From an uncultured Bacilli bacterium (lineage in GTDB: Bacteria; Bacillota_I; Bacilli_A; RF39; UBA660), in the NCBI GenBank assembly GCA_905235875.1, contig CAJONL010000015.1:1-11349 (forward strand): a stretch of 11,349 nucleotides of DNA. Reading direction: 5' to 3'. The notes beneath the pieces are model-generated. The model saw only the letters and a program-made list of their open reading frames with translations, ran no database searches and had not been told where the DNA came from. Numbering within the stretch: the first letter of the stretch is position 1; every line of letters begins with the position of its first letter. Shown one piece after another: positions 6,901 to 11,349 of the stretch. The translations under genes were made by a program, and so were the position numbers.

Positions 6901-6929
6901 TACAAATATTTGACTTTCAAATATATGTA
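6901..6929 (+). promoter_or_regulatory. Inverted repeat at the predicted 5' end of the rplK mRNA
   Basis: Arm TACAAATATTTGA (6901-6913), loop CTT, arm TCAAATATATGTA (6917-6929): 12 of 13 positions pair, with one A-A mismatch. No T-run follows, so it is not a terminator. Given the promoter at 6862-6890, it would form a hairpin at the very start of the rplK leader. Confidence 0.6.
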
Positions 6930-6936
6930 TAAATTT

Positions 6937-6967
6937 AGTGGGAAGCATAGCGGCTGTTATTACCACT
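6937..6967 (+). promoter_or_regulatory. Putative ribosomal protein L1 binding site in the rplK leader
   Basis: Outer stem AGTGG (6937-6941) / CCACT (6963-6967). The 5' side continues with GA, then an inner stem AGC (6944-6946) / GCT (6953-6955) with loop ATAGCG, and the 3' side carries the asymmetric strand GTTATTA (6956-6962). This arrangement (outer stem, GA, inner stem ending in GC, G-rich/A-rich 3' bulge) is that of the L1 site in 23S rRNA and in L1-controlled mRNAs. L1 controlling its own L11-L1 operon is established in E. coli and archaea; its use here is inference. Confidence 0.55.
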
Positions 6968-7003
6968 CGCGAAAAGTTATAAAAATATATGGAGGTGTTT
7001 TTC

Positions 7004-7426
7004 GTGAATAAAGAAGTTGTAAAAGTAATAAAACTACAAATAGAAGCGGGAAAAGCTACACCAGCTCCACCAGTTGGTACAGTACTTGGACCTGCAGGAA
7101 TTAACTTAAGTGAGTTTTGTACAAAATATAATGATGCTACAAGAGATAAAATGGGTAATGTTCTACCTGTAGAAATTTCTATCTATGAAGATCGTTCATT
7201 TGATTTTGTAATTAAGACTCCACCAGCAGCATTTTTAATTAAGAAAGCTGCTAAAGTTAAGAAAGGCTCTAGTAAAGGAGCTAGTGAAATAGTTGGATCT
7301 ATTACAAAAGAACAACTAAGAGAAATAGCAGAAACAAAACTTCCTGATCTTAATGCTTATTCTGTTGAAGAAGCTGAAAGAATAGTTGAAGGTACTGCTA
7401 AGAACATGGGAATTGAAATTAAATAA
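7004..7426 (+). CDS. rplK: Large ribosomal subunit protein uL11
   Basis: L11 binds the GTPase-associated region of 23S rRNA and forms the base of the L10-L12 stalk. I place the start at GTG 7004, giving 140 residues beginning [13 protein letters not shown], which aligns with the usual L11 start. The in-frame ATG at 6989 overlaps the ribosome binding site GGAGGTG (6991-6997) itself, so it cannot be the working start. Visible features are the N-terminal domain with [20 protein letters not shown] at 15-34, [20 protein letters not shown] from 56, and the C-terminal rRNA-binding domain with [20 protein letters not shown] from 86. The leader carries an L1-site-like structure. rplA follows after a 96-base spacer. 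Confidence 0.96.
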   Translation: MNKEVVKVIKLQIEAGKATPAPPVGTVLGPAGINLSEFCTKYNDATRDKMGNVLPVEISIYEDRSFDFVIKTPPAAFLIKKAAKVKKGSSKGASEIVGSITKEQLREIAETKLPDLNAYSVEEAERIVEGTAKNMGIEIK

Positions 7427-7463
7427 TAGAGAATAAATATAAAATAATAAATAATTATTTTTT

Positions 7464-7482
7464 ACATAGGTAATACCTATGT
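7464..7482 (+). promoter_or_regulatory. Perfect hairpin in the rplK-rplA spacer, competing with the L1-site stem
   Basis: ACATAGGT (7464-7471), loop AAT, ACCTATGT (7475-7482): 8 perfect pairs, extendable by two U-G pairs. Its 3' arm shares TATGT (7478-7482) with the outer stem of the L1-site-like structure just downstream, so both cannot form together. No T-run follows. Confidence 0.7.
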
Positions 7483-7509
7483 GGGAGGTAAGTGCCGCAT
7501 AACCACATA
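7478..7509 (+). promoter_or_regulatory. Putative ribosomal protein L1 binding site at the rplA ribosome binding site
   Basis: Outer stem TATGTGG (7478-7484) / CCACATA (7503-7509), 7 perfect pairs. It continues with GA, inner stem GGT (7487-7489) / GCC (7494-7496) around AAGT, and 3' strand GCATAA (7497-7502). The outer stem ends against the ribosome binding site AAGGAGG (7509-7515). This fits the L1 site pattern (GA-GGC ... GCC-GAnAA between the strands of a stem) better than the rplK copy does. Bound L1 would be expected to block rplA initiation. Confidence 0.6.
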
Positions 7510-7522
7510 AGGAGGAATAAAA

Positions 7523-8221
7523 ATGAAATTTAGAGGAAAAAATTATAAGAATGAAGCTTCTAAAATTGAAAAGGGAAAAATCTATAGTAAAGAAGAAGCA
7601 GTAAAATTAATTAAAGAAATATCTAATACTAAATTTGATTCTACTGTTGAAGTTGCTATGAATTTAAACCTTGATGTTAAAAAAGCTGATCAACAATTAA
7701 GAGGAGCAATAGTACTACCTAAAGGTACTGGTAAAAATGTTAGAGTTTTAGTTATTGCAAAAGGTGATAATGCTAAGGCTGCTAAAGAGGCTGGTGCCGA
7801 TTATGTTGGAGATAATGATATGATTGATAAAATCTCTAAAGAAAATTGGTTTGAATTTGATACTATTATTGCTACTCCTGAAATGATGCCGCTTTTAGGT
7901 AAACTTGGTAAAGTACTTGGTCCTAAAGGATTAATGCCAAACCCTAAAACTGGAACAGTTACTACAAATGTAGAAGCTGCAGTTAAAGATGCTAAGGGTG
8001 GAAAAACACTTTATCGTACTGATAGTTTCGGTAATATTCATGGTATTATTGGTAAGGTATCATTTAGTGAAGCAGATTTAATTGAAAACTTAGATGCTTT
8101 TGTTGGAGCAATACTAAGAGCAAAACCTACAACTGCTAAGGGTACTTATGTTAAATCTATAAGTATTTGTTCTACAATGTCTCCAGCAGTTAAAATAGAT
8201 CAAAATAATTTTGACAATTAA
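7523..8221 (+). CDS. rplA: Large ribosomal subunit protein uL1
   Basis: L1 forms the mobile L1 stalk that helps release deacylated tRNA from the E site, and in many bacteria it represses its own mRNA. 232 residues, the usual length. Features are the N-terminal region with SKEEAVKLIKE, STVEVAMNLNLDVKKADQQLRGAIVLPKGTGK at about 40-71, and the family signature LGKLGKVLGPKGLMPNPKTGTV (partly 125-146). The second half closes with the KGTYVKSISICSTMSPAVKID segment at about 206-226. The ribosome binding site AAGGAGG sits 7 bases before the ATG and abuts an L1-site-like hairpin. The last codons contain the -35 element of the rplJ promoter (TTGACA at 8211). Confidence 0.97.
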   Translation: MKFRGKNYKNEASKIEKGKIYSKEEAVKLIKEISNTKFDSTVEVAMNLNLDVKKADQQLRGAIVLPKGTGKNVRVLVIAKGDNAKAAKEAGADYVGDNDMIDKISKENWFEFDTIIATPEMMPLLGKLGKVLGPKGLMPNPKTGTVTTNVEAAVKDAKGGKTLYRTDSFGNIHGIIGKVSFSEADLIENLDAFVGAILRAKPTTAKGTYVKSISICSTMSPAVKIDQNNFDN

Positions 8222-8239
8222 TATTAAATAGTATATAAT
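8211..8239 (+). promoter_or_regulatory. Consensus promoter for rplJ-rplL
   Basis: A perfect TTGACA (8211-8216), 17-base spacer and perfect TATAAT (8234-8239). The -35 lies in the last codons of rplA. The predicted transcription start, about 8245-8248, coincides with the beginning of the L10 leader. This is the only promoter in the window matching both hexamers exactly. Confidence 0.88.
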
Positions 8240-8248
8240 ACTGATATC

Positions 8249-8343
8249 AAGTGCCAAAGACAGTAGGTTGTTAGTAATTCCTACCGAGGACTTATTCTTA
8301 AGTATAAAGGAGAGTTCTTGGACTCTCCTTATCTTTTGCACTT
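8249..8343 (+). ncRNA. L10 leader (ribosomal protein autoregulatory element)
   Basis: The sequence GTGCCAAAGACAGTAGGT (8251-8268), followed by TTCCTACCGAGG (8278-8289), matches the conserved core of the Bacillota L10 leader as I recall it. The closing stem is AAGTGC (8249-8254) / GCACTT (8338-8343). The inner core stem is GTAGG (8263-8267) / CCTAC (8280-8284), followed by a small ACTTA/TAAGT hairpin (8290-8303). The 3' half is a strong hairpin (8307-8330). The L10-L12 complex binds such leaders and lowers expression of rplJ-rplL when in excess. Confidence 0.88.
8307..8337 (+). terminator. Terminator-like hairpin within the L10 leader (possible attenuator)
   Basis: AAGGAGAGT (8307-8315) / ACTCTCCTT (8322-8330) has 9 perfect pairs, loop TCTTGG, followed by ATCTTTT. 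It lies inside the leader downstream of the rplJ promoter, so it could act as an attenuator under L10 control. The T-run is short, and weak termination is more likely than a full stop. Confidence 0.55.
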
Positions 8344-8372
8344 TATATAAAAAAATGTAAAGGAGGAATTGT

Positions 8373-8864
8373 ATGCCAAGTGTTAAAGCTTTAGAAGAAA
8401 AACAAAAAATTGTTTCTGAAATTAAAGATAACTTTAATGATTCTAAGTCTTTAGTAATATTTAACTATCGTGGTCTTACTGATAAAGAGATTAAAGATTT
8501 AAGAATAAAACTTAAAGAAAATGATTCATATTATAAAGTATATAAAAATACTTTATTAAGACTTGCTTTTAAAGATTTAAATTTAGACTTTGGTGAAACT
8601 CTTACAGGGCCTACAGCTATTGCTTTTTCTAAAGATGATATAGCAGCAGTAAAAGTACTTAGCGATACAGCTAAGAAAAACAAAGAATTACTTTTAAAAG
8701 CAGGATATGTTGAAGGTAACATCTGTGATGAAGAAAAACTAAAAGAATTTGCAAGTATACCATCACGTGAAGGACTTTATACAATGCTTGCTGGTGGTAT
8801 GATAGGTATTGTAAAAGATTTATCAATTGCTTTAAATCTTTATACAGAACAAAAAAGTGAATAG
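8373..8864 (+). CDS. rplJ: Large ribosomal subunit protein uL10
   Basis: L10 anchors dimers of L7/L12 to the ribosome and, with L11, makes up the stalk base. 163 residues, near the family norm. The N-terminal rRNA-binding domain contains KSLVIFNYRGLTDKEIKDLRIKLKEN (partly 25-50), YKVYKNTLLRLAF at 54-66 and LTGPTAIAFSKDD at 77-89. The end (GMIGIVKDLSIALNLYTEQKSE, from 142) is the helix that binds L12 dimers. AAAGGAGG (8359-8366) is the ribosome binding site. The gene is preceded by an L10 leader and a consensus promoter. It is followed not directly by rplL but by a 54-codon ORF. Confidence 0.96.
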   Translation: MPSVKALEEKQKIVSEIKDNFNDSKSLVIFNYRGLTDKEIKDLRIKLKENDSYYKVYKNTLLRLAFKDLNLDFGETLTGPTAIAFSKDDIAAVKVLSDTAKKNKELLLKAGYVEGNICDEEKLKEFASIPSREGLYTMLAGGMIGIVKDLSIALNLYTEQKSE

Positions 8865-8873
8865 GTAATAATT

Positions 8874-9038
8874 ATGAATTGTAAAAAAAGGATATATAAT
8901 AATCCTAAAAAGGTAAAAGAGGTTAAGAGAAATGGCTGGTATAAGATTTGCGCTGGCTGTTATGGACTTAAACTTGATTATAATCCGTTTCCAACTCCAG
9001 ATGAGTTAGGAAATGTTAGAAGAAAAATTTTAAAATAA
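8874..9038 (+). CDS. Small basic CxxC protein, hypothetical, between rplJ and rplL
   Basis: 54 codons from ATG 8874 to TAA 9036-9038. The product opens MNCKKRIYNNPKKVKEVKRN and continues with GWYKICAGCYGLKLDYNPFP, then TPDELGNVRRKILK. Cysteines are C3, C26 and C29, with CAGC as a CxxC knuckle; the protein is strongly basic at both ends. No family is recognised. It starts 9 bases after the rplJ stop with a weak AGGT ribosome binding site (8863-8866), and rplL has its own strong site downstream, so it sits as a translated cistron in the L10 operon. Codon use (AAA, GAT, AAT, TTA) matches its neighbours. A zinc-binding or RNA-binding role would fit the composition, but that is a guess. Chance ORFs of this length occur in AT-rich DNA, so its reality rests on the tight spacing and the Cys pattern. 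Confidence 0.7.
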   Translation: MNCKKRIYNNPKKVKEVKRNGWYKICAGCYGLKLDYNPFPTPDELGNVRRKILK

Positions 9039-9061
9039 AAATATAAGGAGGAAAGAAAATT

Positions 9062-9430
9062 ATGGCAAAAATAACAAAAGATGAATTTATTAGCTCACTT
9101 AAAGAAATGACACTATTAGAAGTAAAAGAATTAGTAGATGCAATGAAGGAGGAATTTGGTGTTGATCCATCAGCTGTAGCTGTAGCTGCTGCACCAGCTG
9201 CAGGAGAAGCAGATGCTGCACCAACAAGTGGTACAGTTGTACTTAAAAATGCTGGAGCTGCTAAGATCAATGTTATTAAAATAATTAGAGATGTAACTGG
9301 TCTTGGATTAAAAGAAGCTAAAGCTATTGCTGATAATGGTGGAAATATTAAAGAAAACGTTTCAATGGATGAAGCTAATGAACTTAAAGCTAAGCTTGAA
9401 GAAGCTGGAGCTGAAGTAGAAATCGCATAA
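9062..9430 (+). CDS. rplL: Large ribosomal subunit protein bL12 (L7/L12)
   Basis: L12 dimers form the flexible stalk that recruits translation GTPases. 122 residues, standard. The N-terminal dimerisation and L10-binding domain (about 1-33, [20 protein letters not shown]) is followed by the Ala/Pro-rich hinge (about 38-56). The C-terminal domain is at about 57-122, with [20 protein letters not shown] from 69 as the factor-binding surface and the end [19 protein letters not shown] just upstream (9045-9051) is a strong ribosome binding site, consistent with the need for several L12 copies per ribosome. It ends 8 bases before a terminator. Confidence 0.97.
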   Translation: MAKITKDEFISSLKEMTLLEVKELVDAMKEEFGVDPSAVAVAAAPAAGEADAAPTSGTVVLKNAGAAKINVIKIIRDVTGLGLKEAKAIADNGGNIKENVSMDEANELKAKLEEAGAEVEIA

Positions 9431-9438
9431 TAAAATTT

Positions 9439-9464
9439 AAAGCCTATCGTATGATGGGCTTTTT
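9439..9464 (+). terminator. Intrinsic terminator after rplL
   Basis: AAAGCCTATC (9439-9448) / GATGGGCTTT (9453-9462) has 10 pairs with one G-U and loop GTAT, ending in TTTTT. No distinct promoter is seen before the downstream methyltransferase gene, so that gene is probably fed by read-through. Confidence 0.85.
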
Positions 9465-9486
9465 GTGCTATAAAGGGGAGATAAGT

Positions 9487-10074
9487 ATGAGTCACTATTT
9501 TACAAATGATAATATTCAAAGTAACCTTAAAATACATAAGATAGTTGTGAAAGATAAGACATTTAGTTTTTATACAGATAATGGAGTTTTTTCTAAAAGA
9601 AAACTAGATTATGGTTCAAGACTTTTAATTGAAGCTCTCATTGAAGAAAATCTTTCAGGAAGTATGCTTGATGTTGGATGTGGTTATGGCGTTATAGGAA
9701 TTATACTTTCTTCTTTTTTTAGTGATTTAAATGTCAACATGATTGATGTTAATCGTAGAGGTATTCACTTAGCTGAAATGAATATGAAATTAAATAATAT
9801 AAGGGCCTCTGTTTTTTACAGTAATGTTTATGATAATATAAGTAAAAAGTATGATTATATTATTACTAATCCACCTATTAGAGCAGGAAAAAAAGTTGTA
9901 TATGATATTTTGTTTAATTCTAAAAAATATTTAAATGATAATGGGTGTTTATACTTTGTTATTAATAAAAATCAAGGAGCTAAAACTGTTATGTCTTTGC
10001 TTAATAAAGAAGCTTCAATTGAAGTATTGAAAAAAGATAAAGGTTTTTTTGTAATAAAATGCAAATTTGATTGA
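9487..10074 (+). CDS. RsmC/YbxB-like class I SAM-dependent methyltransferase
   Basis: 195 residues from ATG 9487, supported by AAAGGGGAG (9472-9480) and by the MSHYFTND opening shared with Bacillota YbxB proteins. The in-frame ATG at 9451 lies inside the rplL terminator hairpin and has no ribosome binding site. The SAM-binding motif I is LDVGCGYG at 61-68, acidic motif II is IDVNRRG at 86-92, and the catalytic NPPIR at 128-132 is the NPP[IL]R form of guanine-N2 rRNA methyltransferases. The family member RsmC methylates G1207 of 16S rRNA. Bacillus ybxB lies at the same place between rplL and rpoB. It is single-domain, like YbxB, and lacks the extra N-terminal domain of E. coli RsmC. The exact substrate is inferred. 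The last codons contain the -35 of the rpoB promoter. Confidence 0.9.
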   Translation: MSHYFTNDNIQSNLKIHKIVVKDKTFSFYTDNGVFSKRKLDYGSRLLIEALIEENLSGSMLDVGCGYGVIGIILSSFFSDLNVNMIDVNRRGIHLAEMNMKLNNIRASVFYSNVYDNISKKYDYIITNPPIRAGKKVVYDILFNSKKYLNDNGCLYFVINKNQGAKTVMSLLNKEASIEVLKKDKGFFVIKCKFD

Positions 10075-10100
10075 CAAGTGGATACTTTTGTGGTAATAAT
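10071..10100 (+). promoter_or_regulatory. Probable rpoB promoter
   Basis: A perfect TTGACA (10071-10076) overlaps the methyltransferase stop codon. A 17-base spacer leads to TAATAA (10094-10099) preceded by TGG as an extended -10; AATAAT with an 18-base spacer is an equivalent reading. The leader to the rpoB start would be about 60 bases. Confidence 0.6.
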
Positions 10101-10167
10101 ATAAGTTGGTTATTTGTCTATTTTGTTGACGATGATTTTTGAAAATTTGAAAGTAGGGGTGAAATTA

Positions 10168-11349
10168 GTGGCGTATAAACTAATAAAATGTGGTGATCAC
10201 CGCAAACGAAGAAATTTTTCTAGGATTAGGAATTCTTACGAATTAACAGACTTACTTGAAGTACAAAAGAAGTCTTATAACTGGTTCATAGAAAAAGGTA
10301 TTGAAGAAGTATTCGCAGACTTATTTCCAGTGGAAAACTTTGCTGGTACTTTATCTTTAGAATTTGGGGACTATCATTTCGATGAACCTAGATATTCTAT
10401 TAAAGAATGTAAAGAAAGGTATGCTACTTTTGCTGCGCCTTTAAAAGTTTTAGTAAGACTTTTTAATAATGAAACAGGTGAAGTTAAAGAACAAGAAATA
10501 TTCTTAGGAGATATGCCTTTGATGACTGATAGTGGTACATTTGTAATTAATGGTGCAGAACGTGTAATTGTATCACAATTAGTAAGAAGTCCTTCTGTAT
10601 ATTTCAATAAAGAAATAGATAAGAATGGTAGACTTTTAATTACATCTCAAATAATTCCAACACGTGGAACTTGGCTTGAATTTGAAACAGATGCTAAGGA
10701 TATTTTGTATGTAAGAATTGATAGAACTAGAAAAGTTCCTTTAACTACTATGCTTCGTGCATTTGGTCTTTCTAGTGATGAAGACATTGAAAAATTATTT
10801 GGTAAAAATGATTTTATAGAAAATACTATTAGTAAAGATTCTACTAGAAATACAGATGAAGCATTAATTGAAATTTATGAAAAATTAAGACCTGGAGAAC
10901 CTGCAACTTTAGATAGTTCTAAGAACCAAATTATTACTAGATTCTTTGATGAATTTAGATATGATTTAGCTAAAGTAGGTAGATATAAATTTAATTTAAA
11001 ACTTAATGTTATAGATAGACTTTTAGGTCAAACTCTTGCTGAAGATATTAAAGTAGATGGAGAAGTTAAAATAGCAAAGGGTACAGTACTTACTAAAGAT
11101 GTTTTAGAAGAACTTAAACCTATTTTAAATGATGGATATGGTGTAAAAGAAGTTACTATAAATGAAGATTTGGATACTTATAATAAAGTGCAAATTATTC
11201 ATATTTATAAGCCTGGAACTAAAGAAAAAATGGCTGTTATTGGTAATGATCAAACTATTGATATTAAACGTCTAACTATATCAGATTTTTATGCTTCTTG
11301 TAGTTATTACTTAAATTTATTAAATGGTGTAGGTAATTATGATGAAATT
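10168..11349 (+). CDS. rpoB: DNA-directed RNA polymerase subunit beta (3' truncated by window)
   Basis: The open frame of 394 codons runs to the right edge without a stop; a full RpoB is about 1,180-1,250 residues. Translation begins GTG GCG TAT (MAYKLIKCGDHRKRRNFSRI), then ELTDLLEVQKKSYNWFIEKG, which is the usual RpoB opening. Later stretches include FLGDMPLMTDSGTFVINGAERVIVSQLVRSPSVYF, RGTWLEFE, KLRPGEPATLDSSKNQI and NVIDRLLGQTL, covering the protrusion and lobe region. The window ends before the rifampicin-resistance cluster. The start is chosen because AGGGGTG (10155-10161) lies 6 bases upstream; an in-frame GTG at 10159 is inside that site. It has its own promoter after the methyltransferase gene. 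Confidence 0.97.
   Translation, partial: MAYKLIKCGDHRKRRNFSRIRNSYELTDLLEVQKKSYNWFIEKGIEEVFADLFPVENFAGTLSLEFGDYHFDEPRYSIKECKERYATFAAPLKVLVRLFNNETGEVKEQEIFLGDMPLMTDSGTFVINGAERVIVSQLVRSPSVYFNKEIDKNGRLLITSQIIPTRGTWLEFETDAKDILYVRIDRTRKVPLTTMLRAFGLSSDEDIEKLFGKNDFIENTISKDSTRNTDEALIEIYEKLRPGEPATLDSSKNQIITRFFDEFRYDLAKVGRYKFNLKLNVIDRLLGQTLAEDIKVDGEVKIAKGTVLTKDVLEELKPILNDGYGVKEVTINEDLDTYNKVQIIHIYKPGTKEKMAVIGNDQTIDIKRLTISDFYASCSYYLNLLNGVGNYDEI

Noticed and set aside
7441..7463. AAAATAAT / ATTATTTT hairpin with a T-run after rplK as a terminator
   Set aside because: All pairs are A-U and would be very unstable; in such AT-rich spacer this pairing is expected by chance. rplK and rplA are more likely co-transcribed.
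9016..9537. Long open frame on the - strand opposite rplL
   Set aside because: It mirrors the Ala-rich rplL coding sequence (Ala codons read as Ser/Ala-rich antisense) and crosses a terminator. No ribosome binding site or recognisable family; a shadow of rplL.
10126..10131. TTGACG as a second rpoB -35
   Set aside because: No -10-like hexamer lies 16-18 bases downstream, and the start would fall on the ribosome binding site.
1..11349. Mobile element, phage or transferred island
   Set aside because: No transposase, integrase, attachment-like repeat or tRNA is visible, and base and codon use look uniform throughout. All genes fit conserved Bacillota neighbourhoods.

Overview
The window is very AT-rich and almost fully coding, with every gene on the + strand. 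It uses standard bacterial stop codons: TGA ends the second YitT gene, ftsX and the methyltransferase, and TGG encodes Trp, so this is code 11 and not the mycoplasma code 4. The prfB-YitT-ftsE-ftsX order and the secE-nusG-rplK-rplA-rplJ-rplL-methyltransferase-rpoB order are those of Bacillota. Extreme AT bias, strong AGGAGG-type ribosome binding sites and a Bacillota-type L10 leader suggest a low-GC member of Bacilli or a relative (Erysipelotrichales or RF39-like). That placement is inference.

Region 1 (1-4807) is a division and envelope cluster. It holds the 3' end of prfB (release factor 2), two tandem YitT-family membrane proteins, then ftsE, ftsX and a secreted coiled-coil M23 peptidase that overlap one another. 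The last three look like a complete FtsEX-activated cell wall hydrolase module. A terminator-like hairpin and an extended -10 promoter separate the YitT pair from ftsE, and a clear terminator follows the peptidase gene.

Region 2 (4802-5993) is a single-gene unit with its own promoter and terminator. It encodes a Lys/Ala/Thr-rich, histone-H1-like tail joined to a five-helix membrane domain; its function is unknown.

Region 3 (6025-11349) is the secE-nusG / L11-L1 / L10-L12 / rpoB cluster, with several separate promoters and leader RNAs. Upstream of rplK there is an extended -10 promoter, a hairpin near the predicted 5' end of the mRNA, and a structure resembling the ribosomal protein L1 binding site. 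A second L1-site-like structure sits directly against the rplA ribosome binding site and shares bases with a perfect competing hairpin. Upstream of rplJ, a fully consensus promoter (TTGACA-17-TATAAT) feeds a recognisable L10 leader that contains a terminator-like hairpin. A previously easily missed 54-codon CxxC ORF lies between rplJ and rplL. A terminator after rplL precedes an RsmC/YbxB-like methyltransferase and then rpoB, which has its own promoter and runs off the end of the window.

Most of the content is conserved housekeeping. The most interesting signals are the paired L1-like operators with a possible structural switch, the small Cys-rich ORF inside the L10/L12 operon, and the histone-like tail on a membrane protein.
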